Shown here: positions 35,231 to 45,200 of the stretch, piece by piece | How positions within the stretch are numbered: the stretch's first letter is position 1 | Layout: every line of letters begins with the position of its first letter | From: Massilia sp. PDC64 | GTDB lineage: Bacteria; Pseudomonadota; Gammaproteobacteria; Burkholderiales; Burkholderiaceae_D | Length of the DNA stretch: 64,000 nucleotides | Direction: 5' to 3' | Assembly (NCBI RefSeq): GCF_900101265.1 | Contig: NZ_FMZS01000004.1 | Coordinates: forward strand, 186,001-250,000 | Notes under the pieces: generated by a model | Seen by the model: the letters and a program-made list of their open reading frames with translations, nothing else | The model's database searches: none | What the model was told of the DNA's origin: nothing | Position numbers and translations under genes: made by a program

Positions 35231-36610
35231 ATGACCACCTACGACATCTTCCCGGGCGCCGACGGCCCCGAACCGCAAGCCCCGCAGCGCGCCGACTTCG
35301 GTCCCGACTTCCTGTGGGGCTGCGCCACGTCGTCGTACCAGATCGAGGGCGCCGGCACCGTCGACGGCCGGGTCGAATCGATCTGGGACCGCTTCGCCGC
35401 GACGCCGGGCAAGATCCGCGACGGCTCGTCCGGGCTGGATGCCTGCGACCACTACCACCGCTGGCCGCAGGACCTCGACATCGGCCGCGACCTGGGCCTG
35501 AACGCCTACCGCTTCTCGATCGCGTGGCCCCGCATCTTCGACGGAAGGAGCAAGACCCCGAACGGGAAGGGCCTCGACTTCTACGACCGGCTCGTGGACG
35601 GCATGCTGGCGCGCGGCCTGCAGCCGTGGGCCACGCTGTACCACTGGGACTTGCCGCAATGGCTGCAGGACCGCGGCGGCTGGGCGGCGCGCGACACGGT
35701 CGACGCGTTCGTCGAGCTGGCCGACGCGGTGACGCGCCGCCTCGGCGACCGCGTGGGCCACTGGATCACGCACAACGAGCCGTGGTGCACGGCCATCATC
35801 GGCAACTACGAAGGCTGGCATGCGCCGGGCCTGACGGACCTCGGCACGGCGCTGCAGGTGGCGCACCACGTGCTGCTGTCGCACGGCAGGGCGGTGCCGG
35901 TCATCCGCGCGAACGTGCCGGGTGCGCAGGTCGGCATCTCCCTCAGCCTGCATCCGCTGCGGCCCGCGAGTCCGGCGCCGGAGGACGTCGCCGCGATGGA
36001 ACGGCACGACGGCCTGCGTTACCGCTGGTTCCTCGACCCGCTGTACGGCCGTGGCTATCCGGAGGCGACGCTCGCGCAGGTGGGCGATGCGGCGCCCGTC
36101 GTGCTGCCGGGCGACCTGGACGACATCGCCGTGGCGACCGACTTCCTCGGCGTGAATTACTACTTCCCGGAGACGGTCGCGCACGACCCGGAGCACGGTC
36201 CGCTGGGCGCGCGCGTGCTGCCGGCGCAAGGGGAGATCACGGCGATGGGCTGGCCCGTCGCGCCGCAGGGGCTGTCCGAACTGCTGGCGCGCGTCGACCG
36301 TGACTACTGTCCGGGCCCGCTGTACGTCACGGAGAACGGCTCCTGCTACGACGACGTGGTGGGCGGCGACGGGAGCGTGCGCGACGTCGAGCGGCGCCGC
36401 TACCTGATGCGCCACCTGGCCGCGCTGCGCCAGGCCGTGGCCGACGGCGTGCCCGTGAAGGGCTATTTCGCGTGGAGCCTGCTGGACAATTTCGAATGGG
36501 CGGAAGGCTATCTGCGCCGTTTCGGGCTCGTGCACGTGGACTATGCCACGCAGGAGCGCCGCCTGAAAGACAGCGCGAAATGGTACCGCACGTTCCTGCG
36601 CGGGGTGTGA
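35231..36610 (+). CDS. GH1 beta-glucosidase
   Basis: A 459-residue cytoplasmic enzyme that hydrolyses cellobiose, laminaribiose or related beta-glucosides to glucose. The opening FLWGCATSSYQIEGA is typical. The acid/base is Glu183 in THNEPWCTAI and the nucleophile Glu368 in YVTENGSC. The end carries FEWAEGYLRRFGLVHVDYAT. The length matches the bacterial family. There is no signal peptide, so it acts on sugars brought in by the ABC importer upstream. The ribosome site is weak. Activity on phosphorylated sugars is unlikely because no PTS genes are present. Confidence 0.94.
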   Translation: MTTYDIFPGADGPEPQAPQRADFGPDFLWGCATSSYQIEGAGTVDGRVESIWDRFAATPGKIRDGSSGLDACDHYHRWPQDLDIGRDLGLNAYRFSIAWPRIFDGRSKTPNGKGLDFYDRLVDGMLARGLQPWATLYHWDLPQWLQDRGGWAARDTVDAFVELADAVTRRLGDRVGHWITHNEPWCTAIIGNYEGWHAPGLTDLGTALQVAHHVLLSHGRAVPVIRANVPGAQVGISLSLHPLRPASPAPEDVAAMERHDGLRYRWFLDPLYGRGYPEATLAQVGDAAPVVLPGDLDDIAVATDFLGVNYYFPETVAHDPEHGPLGARVLPAQGEITAMGWPVAPQGLSELLARVDRDYCPGPLYVTENGSCYDDVVGGDGSVRDVERRRYLMRHLAALRQAVADGVPVKGYFAWSLLDNFEWAEGYLRRFGLVHVDYATQERRLKDSAKWYRTFLRGV

Positions 36611-36624
36611 ACGCACGCGAGTGA

Positions 36625-36680
36625 TTGACAGCGCGGGCGTTTGCATTCAATATCTGCGGGGTCGATTGGAATCGTTTCCA
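36625..36680 (+). promoter_or_regulatory. Promoter and LacI operator of the GH3-glk operon
   Basis: TTGACA (36625-36630) and CAATAT (36648-36653), 17 bp apart, form the promoter. TGGAATCGTTTCCA (36667-36680), extended to a 16-bp TTGGAA...TTCCAA palindrome, lies 13 bp downstream of the -10. Confidence 0.8.
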
Positions 36681-36723
36681 ATCCGCCTCCCACGATAACG
36701 AGACTACCCCTGGAGACCCCCGC

Positions 36724-39234
36724 ATGACCACCCATCGCCCCCGCAAGATCCGGCTCGCCGTCGCCTCCGTGCTGGCCTTCGCCGCCTTGTGCGCAACGGC
36801 CGCGCCGCAGATCGACGCCTGGCCGCACCTGAAGAGTGCCATCGCGCCGGACGCCGCCCTCGAGGCGCGCGTGCGCGACATCGTCGGCCGCATGACGCTC
36901 GCGCAGAAGATCGGCCAGATGACGCAGGCCGAACTGAAGGCCGTGACGCCGGACGACGTGAGCACGTACTACCTAGGCTCCGTGCTGAACGGCGGCGGCA
37001 GCTGGCCGCACAACGACAAGCACGCGCGCGCGGCCGACTGGCTGAAGCTGGCCGACGCCTTCTACGACGCGTCGATGGCGACGGACATGGCCGTCAAGGT
37101 GCCGATGATCTGGGGCACGGATGCCGTCCACGGCCACAACAACGTCTACGGCGCCACCATGTTCCCCCACAATATCGGCCTCGGCGCCGCGCGCGACCCG
37201 GCGCTCGTGAAAGCCATCGGCGCCGCGACGGGCAAGGCCGTGCGCGCGACGGGCATCGCGTGGGTGTTCGGCCCGACCGTCGCCGTCGTGCGCGACGACC
37301 GCTGGGGCCGGACCTACGAAAGCTTTTCGGAAGACCCGCAGCTCGTGCGCCGCCTGTCCGGCCCCTACGTGGCGGGCCTGCAGGGGGCGTTGAAGGACGA
37401 CGCCAATGTCATCGCCAGCATCAAGCACTACATGGCCGACGGCGGCACGGAATTCGGCATCAACACGGGTGTCGCGAAGGTCAGCGAACGCGACATGATG
37501 AACATCCACGCGCAGGGCTATTTCGCGGGCATCGAAGCGGGCGCGCAGACCGTCATGGCCTCGTTCAACTCATGGAACGACGTCGCGGCGGGCAAGGACT
37601 ACGGCAAGGTGCACGGCAGCCGCTACATGCTCACCGATATCCTGAAAGACAGGATGGGCTTCGACGGCTTCGTCGTCACGGACTGGAACGGCATCGGCGA
37701 AGTGCCGGGCTGCCGCAACGACAGCTGCGCCCAGGCCATCAATGCGGGCATCGACATGGTGATGGTGCCGAACGACTGGAAGGCGTTCATCGCCAATACG
37801 ATCAAGGATGTCGAGGCGGGCCGCATCCCGATGGCGCGCATCGACGACGCCGTGAGCCGCATCGTGCGCGTGAAGCTGCGGGCGGGCGTGTTCGCCAGGC
37901 GGCCGTCGCAATCCGCATGGGCCGGCAAGGACGATGCGCTGCTCGCGAAGGAGCTGGGCCGCCGCGCCGTGCGCGAGTCGCTCGTGCTGCTGAAGAACGA
38001 GGGGCCGGCGCTGCCGCTGGCGCCTTCGAAGCGGATCCTGGTCGTGGGCAAGGCCGCGGACAGCATGGCCAACCAGACGGGCGGCTGGGCATTGACGTGG
38101 CAGGGCACGGCGAACACGAATGCGGACTTCCCGAAAGGGGAGACGATCCTCGCGGGCCTGAAGGCGGCAGGCGCGAACGTCACCTACAGTGCCGATGCGG
38201 CGGGCGTGGACCCGGCGCAGTTCGACGCCCTCATCGCCGTGATCGGCGAGGCGCCGTATGCGGAAGGGGACGGGGACATCGTGCCGTCGGGGACGCTGCG
38301 CCATTCGAGCCGCTATCCGGAAGACCTGGCCGTGCTGCAGAAGGTCCACGGCAAGGGCAAGCCCGTGGTGACCGTGTTCCTGTCCGGTCGGCCCCTGTGG
38401 GTGAACGACCTGCTGAACCTGTCCGACACGTTCGTCGCCGCCTGGCTGCCCGGCACGGAAGGCAAGGGCGTCTCGGACCTGCTCGTCGCGGGTAGCGGTT
38501 CGAAGCCGTACGAATTCACGGGCAAGCTGTCGTTCTCGTGGCCGAAGTCCGTGTGCCAGACGCCGCTGAACGTGGGCGACCCCGGCTATGCGCCGTTGTT
38601 CGCCTACGGCTACGGCCTCAAACGCGGCGAGCGTTCGCATCTCGGCACGCTGGATGCGACGTATCCGGCGGGCGGTTGCAGCGCCTCGGATACGTACCCC
38701 GTGTACGGCCAGGCGGACCGCGCCAGTTTCCCGCTGCGGATCGTCAGCGGCACCGCCGTGCAGCCGCTCGGCGCGGACCTGAACGCGAACACGAGCCTGC
38801 CGGGCATCTCCGTGGCCATCGCCCAGATCAGGACGCAGCAGGATGCGAAGCTCGTCACGTGGACGGCACCCGCCACGTTCGAAGCGCACGGCGGCAAGCC
38901 GCTCGCGCTGCCCGCCGCGCTGGCGGACAAAGGCGTGCTGCGCTTCGACACGATCGTGCAGCAGGCGCCCGCGGGCAAGGTGACGATCGCGATGGCCTGC
39001 GGCGGTACCGCGTGCGGCACGCCGCTGGATGCGACCCGGCTGTTCGCGCGCCTGGCCGGCAAGGGCCGCCAGGAGGTCGCGATCCCGCTGGCCTGCTTCC
39101 GTGCGCACGGCGTGGACCTGGCGCGCGTGGACACGCCGTTCCGCGTAACGAGCGACGGTCCGTTCACGGCGGCCTTCGGCAACGTGGACGTGGCGGCCGC
39201 CGCGGGCGCCGTCAACTGCGAGGACCTGCAATGA
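36724..39234 (+). CDS. GH3 exported beta-glucosidase (ExoP-like)
   Basis: An 836-residue enzyme with a signal peptide (about 1-26, ending CATA), so it is probably periplasmic. The GH3 barrel begins RVRDIVGRMTLAQKIGQMTQ and carries ASIKHYMADGGTE. The nucleophile is Asp320 in VVTDWNGIGE. The second alpha/beta domain (VRESLVLLKNEG onward) is followed by a C-terminal galactose-binding-like module, as in the ExoP-type glucan exohydrolases acting on beta-1,3/1,4-glucan oligomers. GGAGAC precedes the ATG at 36724. Its stop overlaps the start of glucokinase (ATGA), so the two are translated together. Confidence 0.93.
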   Translation: MTTHRPRKIRLAVASVLAFAALCATAAPQIDAWPHLKSAIAPDAALEARVRDIVGRMTLAQKIGQMTQAELKAVTPDDVSTYYLGSVLNGGGSWPHNDKHARAADWLKLADAFYDASMATDMAVKVPMIWGTDAVHGHNNVYGATMFPHNIGLGAARDPALVKAIGAATGKAVRATGIAWVFGPTVAVVRDDRWGRTYESFSEDPQLVRRLSGPYVAGLQGALKDDANVIASIKHYMADGGTEFGINTGVAKVSERDMMNIHAQGYFAGIEAGAQTVMASFNSWNDVAAGKDYGKVHGSRYMLTDILKDRMGFDGFVVTDWNGIGEVPGCRNDSCAQAINAGIDMVMVPNDWKAFIANTIKDVEAGRIPMARIDDAVSRIVRVKLRAGVFARRPSQSAWAGKDDALLAKELGRRAVRESLVLLKNEGPALPLAPSKRILVVGKAADSMANQTGGWALTWQGTANTNADFPKGETILAGLKAAGANVTYSADAAGVDPAQFDALIAVIGEAPYAEGDGDIVPSGTLRHSSRYPEDLAVLQKVHGKGKPVVTVFLSGRPLWVNDLLNLSDTFVAAWLPGTEGKGVSDLLVAGSGSKPYEFTGKLSFSWPKSVCQTPLNVGDPGYAPLFAYGYGLKRGERSHLGTLDATYPAGGCSASDTYPVYGQADRASFPLRIVSGTAVQPLGADLNANTSLPGISVAIAQIRTQQDAKLVTWTAPATFEAHGGKPLALPAALADKGVLRFDTIVQQAPAGKVTIAMACGGTACGTPLDATRLFARLAGKGRQEVAIPLACFRAHGVDLARVDTPFRVTSDGPFTAAFGNVDVAAAAGAVNCEDLQ

Positions 39235-40199
39235 GCGGACTCCGCCTGCTGGCCGACATCGGCGGCACCAACGCCCGCTTCGCGCTCCAGGCGCAGGGCG
39301 GCGGTTTCGCCGACATCGAAGTGCTCGCGTGCCGCGACTACGACCGCGTCAATGATGCGATTGCCGCCTACCTGGCCCGCGCCGCAGCGCGCGGCCTGGC
39401 CACGGACGGCATCCGCCACGCGGCAATCGCGATCGCGAACCCGGTCGAGGGCGATGTCGTGAGCATGACGAACCACCACTGGCGTTTTTCGATCGCCGGT
39501 CTGCGCGAGGCCTGCGGGCTGCACACGCTCCTCGTCGTGAACGACTTCGCGGCGCTGGCGCAAGCCTTGCCGCACCTGGACGCAGCCGGGCGGCAACGCA
39601 TCGGCGGCACGGACACGACGGCGGTCGAAGGCCGGCCCATCGGTCTCGTCGGCCCGGGCACGGGACTCGGCGTAGCGGGCGTGGTGCCCGCGGGCGGCGG
39701 GCGCTGGATCGCGCTGGCGGGCGAGGGCGGTCATGCCAGCTTCGCACCTGTCACCCGGGCCGAGATGCGGATCCTCGACGCGCTGTGGGAAGAACATGGC
39801 CACGTATCGGCCGAGCGTCTGCTGTCCGGCCCCGGCCTCGAAGCGATCCACCGCGTGCTGACCGGCGAACGGTTGGCCGCCGCCGACATCACGGCGCGCG
39901 CGCTGGACGATTCGTGCACCGCCTGCCGCGCGACCGTCGACACGTTCTGCGCCATCCTGGGCAGCGTGGCGGGCAACGTTGCGCTGACCCTGGGCGCGAC
40001 GGGCGGCATGTACATCGGCGGTGGCATCGTGCCCCGTCTCGGCCCGCTGTTCCACGCATCCGGATTCCGGGCCCGCTTCGAGGGCAAAGGGCGGTTGCAG
40101 CCGTGGCTGGCGCGCATCCCCACGTATCTCGTCACCGAACCGTATCCCGCGCTGCGCGGCGTGGCCGCAATGCTCGACGCCGCAACACAACAATCATAA
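39231..40199 (+). CDS. glk: Glucokinase (Glk family)
   Basis: A 322-residue cytoplasmic kinase that converts glucose and ATP to glucose 6-phosphate. It has the phosphate-binding start [14 protein letters not shown], the sugar-binding [13 protein letters not shown] (catalytic Asp) and the GPGTGLGVA and [10 protein letters not shown] motifs of the non-ROK glucokinase family. It is translationally coupled to the GH3 gene and followed after 11 bp by a glucose-type transporter. GH3-released glucose is thus imported and phosphorylated by products of one operon. Confidence 0.93.
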   Translation: MSGLRLLADIGGTNARFALQAQGGGFADIEVLACRDYDRVNDAIAAYLARAAARGLATDGIRHAAIAIANPVEGDVVSMTNHHWRFSIAGLREACGLHTLLVVNDFAALAQALPHLDAAGRQRIGGTDTTAVEGRPIGLVGPGTGLGVAGVVPAGGGRWIALAGEGGHASFAPVTRAEMRILDALWEEHGHVSAERLLSGPGLEAIHRVLTGERLAAADITARALDDSCTACRATVDTFCAILGSVAGNVALTLGATGGMYIGGGIVPRLGPLFHASGFRARFEGKGRLQPWLARIPTYLVTEPYPALRGVAAMLDAATQQS

Positions 40200-40210
40200 A
40201 AGGAGATTTC

Positions 40211-41470
40211 ATGGCAGCTTCCCCCAACCCGTCCGTGCCCGTGACCGCGACGACAAACGCGACCGCGACCAACACCGGACCGCTCGTCATCGTCACGATC
40301 CTGTTCTTCATGTGGGGCCTGCTTACGTCGCTGAACGACGTGCTGATCCCGCACCTGAAGGCGATCTATACGCTGAACTACCTGCAGGCGATGCTCGTGC
40401 AGTTCTGCTTCTTCGGCGCCTATTTCATCGTGTCCCTGCCGGCCGGCGCGCTGATCCGCCGCCTCGGCTACCAGAAGGGCGCCGTCACGGGCCTGTTGAT
40501 CGCGGCCGCCGGCTGCGCGCTGTTCTACCCGGCCGCGCGCGGCGGCTATGGCCTGTTCCTGTTCGCGTTCTTCGTGCTGGCGGCCGGCATCACGATCCTG
40601 CAGGTCGCCGCGAACCCGTACGTGACGGTGCTCGGCCCGGCCGCGACGGCATCGAGCCGGCTGACCCTCACGCAGGCCTTCAACTCGCTGGGGACGACGG
40701 TCGGCCCGGCGCTGGGCGGCATGCTGATCCTGGCGGGCGCAGGCGCCGCGGCGGCCGACCAGGCGTCCGCGGTACAGGGACCGTATCTTGCGCTGGCGGC
40801 GGCGCTCGCGATCCTGGCGATCCTGTTCGCGCTGGCCCGGCTGCCGCGCATCGATCATGCGGATGCCGACGTCCCCGCCGCCGGTGCGACCGGTTCGGCG
40901 CTGCATTACCGCCACCTCGTGCTGGGCGCCGCCGCCATCTTCCTGTACGTGGGCGGTGAAGTCAGCATCGGCAGCTTCCTCGTCAACTTCCTGGGCGAGC
41001 AGCAGGTGGCCGGGCTCCCGGCGGCGCAGGCGGCCAGCTATGTCAGCGTGTACTGGGGCGGGGCGCTGATCGGCCGCTTCATCGGCTTTGCGGTGATGCG
41101 CGTCGTCAGCCCGGGCAAGGCGCTCGCGTTCAACGCGCTCGCCGCGATCGTGCTCGTGCTGGCCGCGATCTTCGGCCGCAGCCAGGCCGCGATGTGGGCG
41201 ATCCTCGCCGTCGGGTTGTGCAATTCCATCATGTTCCCCACGATCTTCAGCATGGCGCTGCATGGCCTCGGCCGTCACACGGGCCAGGGTTCCGGCATCC
41301 TGTGCATGGCCATCGTGGGCGGCGCCATCGTGCCGTTCGCGCAAGGCTGGCTGGCGGACCGCATCGGCGTGCAGCCGTCGTTCTTCGTGCCGGCGGCCTG
41401 CTATGGTTTCATCCTGTTCTTCGGCGTGAAGTATGCAAACCTGCATCGCCAGGCGGTAACCGCTGCCTGA
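40211..41470 (+). CDS. FucP/GluP-type sugar MFS transporter
   Basis: A 419-residue, twelve-helix sugar:H+ symporter. The family signatures [32 protein letters not shown] and [13 protein letters not shown] are present. Members carry glucose, galactose or fucose; glucose fits best next to glucokinase. A strong AAAAGGAGATTTC ribosome site precedes the ATG. It closes the GH3-glk operon. Confidence 0.92.
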   Translation: MAASPNPSVPVTATTNATATNTGPLVIVTILFFMWGLLTSLNDVLIPHLKAIYTLNYLQAMLVQFCFFGAYFIVSLPAGALIRRLGYQKGAVTGLLIAAAGCALFYPAARGGYGLFLFAFFVLAAGITILQVAANPYVTVLGPAATASSRLTLTQAFNSLGTTVGPALGGMLILAGAGAAAADQASAVQGPYLALAAALAILAILFALARLPRIDHADADVPAAGATGSALHYRHLVLGAAAIFLYVGGEVSIGSFLVNFLGEQQVAGLPAAQAASYVSVYWGGALIGRFIGFAVMRVVSPGKALAFNALAAIVLVLAAIFGRSQAAMWAILAVGLCNSIMFPTIFSMALHGLGRHTGQGSGILCMAIVGGAIVPFAQGWLADRIGVQPSFFVPAACYGFILFFGVKYANLHRQAVTAA

Positions 41471-41504
41471 GACTGGCCATGCCGGCATGTTTTGCAGTAG
41501 AATG

Positions 41505-41640
41505 CCGGCATCCCATTGGGGAGTAGCCTGCTTCCGCCCTGCGGAAGTTCCCGTATCAACATACTCGCCGGCCGTTGGCCGACGTGGTACGGGCAGCCGT
41601 TTCGGTTGGCAAGACCTTTGGTGTGCCTGCGCGTTCATCG
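41505..41640 (+). ncRNA. yybP-ykoY manganese riboswitch
   Basis: The leader of mntP carries the recognised elements of the manganese aptamer: TTGGGGAGTAGCC at 41516-41528, a paired arm CTTCCGCCCTGCGGAAG, a further region of pairing, and the closing GGCAAGACCTTTGGTG around 41608. The metal-binding loops of this class are the GGGGAGTAGC and CAAGACCTT segments. It lies 45-180 bp before the mntP start and should switch on the exporter gene when manganese is high. The exact borders are approximate. Confidence 0.85.
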
Positions 41641-41683
41641 GGCCGCGCCGGCATGCCTTCGTCATTGCCCGACTGGAACCACC

Positions 41684-42253
41684 ATGAATCTCCTCGCCAC
41701 CGCAGCACTTGCTCTCGCCATGTCCACCGACGCGTTCGCCGTCGCCGTCGGCAAGGGCGCCGCGCTGCAACGTCCCCATCTCCGCGAAGCCCTGCGCACG
41801 GGCGCCATCTTCGGCGTCATCGAAGGTCTCACGCCCGTCATCGGCTGGGCGCTCGGTCATTGGGCGGCGCCGTACGTCGAGGCATGGGACCACTGGATCG
41901 CGTTCACGCTGCTGGGTGTCCTGGGCCTGCGCATGATGCGCGAAGGCCTGTCGGGCGCGGACGACGACGAGGACGACAAGCCGACGAGCCACGGGTTCTG
42001 GCTGCTGGCCGTGACGGGTTTCGCGACGAGCATCGACGCGATGGCCGTAGGCGTGGGCCTCGCGTTCATCGACGCGAACATCGTCACGACGGCCGGCGCC
42101 ATCGGCCTGTCGACGTTCATCATGGTCACGCTCGGCGTGATGGTGGGCCGCGGCCTCGGCAAGCTCGTGGGCAAGCGCGCCGAGGTCGTGGGCGGCCTCG
42201 TACTGATCGCGATCGGCTCGCTGATCCTGTACGAGCATCTCGGTCAGGGCTGA
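41684..42253 (+). CDS. mntP: Manganese efflux pump MntP
   Basis: A 189-residue inner-membrane protein with six helices arranged as two repeats. The conserved acidic motifs are [13 protein letters not shown] near the N-terminus and [15 protein letters not shown] near residue 115. A charged loop (ADDDEDDKP) separates the halves. It exports Mn(II) to prevent toxicity. The riboswitch upstream supports both the identity and manganese-dependent control. The last 10 bases overlap the end of the convergent exoprotein gene. Confidence 0.95.
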   Translation: MNLLATAALALAMSTDAFAVAVGKGAALQRPHLREALRTGAIFGVIEGLTPVIGWALGHWAAPYVEAWDHWIAFTLLGVLGLRMMREGLSGADDDEDDKPTSHGFWLLAVTGFATSIDAMAVGVGLAFIDANIVTTAGAIGLSTFIMVTLGVMVGRGLGKLVGKRAEVVGGLVLIAIGSLILYEHLGQG

Positions 42254-45200
42254 CCGGACTTCACCTGCACGCCGCTGCCGGCTTCCAGCGTCGCCTTCGT
42301 GGACGTCGTCCTGCTGTCGCTGGAATAGCCGCCCTCCACGGTGGCCATGCCGGCGCCGTTCGACTTGCCGTCCTTGCTGCCGCCCGAGACGCCGATGCCG
42401 GCCGCGAAGCCCGAGCTGGTACTGGTGCTCGTGCTATTCGCGTCCTTGAACTCGACAGCGCCGCCCGCCACGGTGGCCGCACCGCCGGCCTTGAGTTGCG
42501 TGCCTTCGAAGCTGGCCTTGTCGCCCGCGCTCAGGGTCAGGTTGCCGCCCGACTTCACGCTGCCGGTGACGGCCTGGCTAGACGTGCTGGTGTCGTTCTG
42601 GAACCCGCCGCCCAGCGTCAGGCCCGCGCCGCTTTCGCCGCCTTTGCCGCCCCCTTTGCCACCCTTGCCGCCACCACCGCCCGACACCTGCACGCCGGCC
42701 TGGAACGAGCTGGAACTGCTGGACGCGCTGTTCTCGTTGCGCGCCGAGTCCATCGTCAGCTTGCCGCCCGCGCTGACCGTGGCGTCGCCCTTGGCCGCGA
42801 TGTCGGTGCCTTCGAAGCGGGCGTCACCCTGCGTCTTGATGACGAGGCCTCCGCCCGACTGGATGCCGCCGGCGACGGCCGTCGACGAGCGTGCGCTGTC
42901 GCTTGCCTTGTCGAAGCCGCCGCTGGCGCCGCCCTCGACGGTCTTCGAGCCGAGGCCGACGCCCACGTTCGCGGCGGCGTTGATCGTCTGCTCGCTCGAA
43001 CTGCTGCTGGACGTGTCGTGCGCGGCCTTGAAGTCGAGCGACTGCGCGCCGATCTCGACACCCTTGCCACCCTTGATGCTCGTGCCTTCCAGCGTCGTCG
43101 CGCCGGACGACGTGCTGGTGACCTTGCCACCCGTGCGGATGGTCGACACGACTGCCGTGCTGCTGTCCGAGCGCGACGACGATTGCGTGCCCGTGTACTG
43201 CGCCTCGATGCCGACGCTGACGCCGGCACCGGAGGCACCCGGCGCCCCGGTCGCACCCGCGTCGGCGCTCGCCTCCGCGTACACGCCGATGCGCGCCTCG
43301 TGCGACGACGCATTGGAGGACGTCCAGCTCGTGTTGGCCGCGGCCTTGCTGTCGATGGTCGTCGCCGACTGCGTGAAGTTGCCGGCCGCGTCGATGTGCG
43401 TGCCCACGTCCGTGATGTTGCCGGTCGCCGTGCGGGTGATGTCGCCGTTGCCCGAGCGGATCGTCGACACCTGCGCCGTCGTCGTCCCGGACGCGTCGGT
43501 CGCTTCCGAGTGGCGTGCCTGCAGGCCTTCGCCGGCCTTGGCACTCGCGGACGCAGCGCCGCCGCCGCCCAGCATGCCGTTCGACGCGCTAGCGTTTGCC
43601 TTTGCGCCGCCGCTGTAGTACAGGCCGGCCGACGTCTTCGTCGTCGTGGTCGACGTCTGGTCCACGTCGGTCGCGGCGGAGAACGTCATGTCCTTTGCCT
43701 TCAGCCCGACGCCGTTTTCTCCGCTCAGTTCTGAACCCTGGACGTTCAGCTTGTCTTTCGCGTTGATGTTCAGCTTGCCGTTCGCGCTCAGGGTGGTGCC
43801 GTTGTTGTGGATGTTCAGGCTGTCCGTCTGCGTCGTCTTCGTACGGATGAAGTCGACCGTCGTGTCGGACGAGGCGCCCGCTTCCGCGCCCGCGCCCGAC
43901 ACCATGCCCGTGCGCGCGCCGGCGCCGGCCGACGCTTCGTTATTGGATTCCGCGTACAGGCCGATCTGCGTGGTCGACGTCCTGCTGCTCGAGACGTGCA
44001 CGTCCTGCGACGCCAGCACGTTGACGTTCTGCGCATCCAGGTTCGTATCGCCGCCCGAGTTCACCTTCGCGCCCTGCAGCGTGATGTCCTTGTCGGCCTT
44101 CACGTTTAGGTCCTTGCCGACGTTGATCTGCGAGCCCACGGCGCGCGCGTTGAGGTCGTAGGTGTTGGTCGTCGTGGTCTCGGCCAGCGTGACGCCCGCG
44201 CTGCCGGATGCGCTGGCGCCCGCATGCGCCTGGGCGCCGACGCCCACGCCCGCCTTGCTGCCGACCCCTCTTCCGGCCGACGCGCCCGCACCCGCGGACG
44301 TGTCGCCGCCGGCGCCGTCCAGCTTGAGGAAGCTCGTCGTCTTCGTGGTCGTCGTCGTGCGGTCGACGTCCTGGCCGGCCAGCACCTGGACCTGGCCCGC
44401 CTGGATGTCCGCGCCGCCGCCGACGTTCAGCTTCGAGCCCTGCAGGGTGAGGGTGTCGCCGCTCTTGATGGCCGCGTTGCCCTTGACGTCGATGCCGGCG
44501 CCCACGTTGCGGCCCTGGAAGGTATCGGTGGTCGTCGACGTATTGCCGAACAGGCCGCCGCCCACGCCGAGACCCGAGTGCTCGGAATAGCTCGTCGTCT
44601 CGCGGGTGTCCTGGCGCGAGACGACGTTGACGTTGCCGCCGGCGTCCAGTGCCAGGTCGCCGCCGACCTTCACCTGCGAACCCGCGATGGTGGTGTCGCC
44701 GCCGCTCTTGATCTTGAGGTTGCCGCCGCTCGCCAGGTTCGACCCGATATTGGTCGTCGTGGCGAGGCTGCTGCCGCTGCCCGAACCGCCCAGCAGGCCG
44801 GCGCTGCGGTGCATGGTGGCGTCCGCGGTCGTGTTCTGGATCGTGTCGAACGTCACGTTGCCGCCCGCCGCGAGGCTCGCGTCGCCGCCTGCCTTGACGT
44901 CCGCGCCCTTGACGGTGATGTCCTTCGCCGCGTCGAGGCTCAGCTTTCCGGTGCTCTCGATGCCGGCGGCCGCGCCGATCGTGGTCCGCGCGAAGTCCTT
45001 GCCGCCGCGCGTCTCGGCCACGGTCTGGTTGACGATGCTGCCCCCGGTCGACTTCAGCGCGACGTCGCCGCCCTTGATCTTGCCGCCCGTGTTCGTGATG
45101 TCGCCCTTGGCCGTGATGTCCAGCCTTTCGCCCTTGATCGTGCCGCCCGTGTTGGTCACCGTGCCGGCGTCGATCTTCATGTTGGTGGCGGAGAGCACGG

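Noticed and set aside
42640..42690. Possible tandem repeat in the hemagglutinin gene
   Set aside because: It encodes a Gly/Lys-rich linker ([12 protein letters not shown]) in frame; simple low complexity within a coding region.
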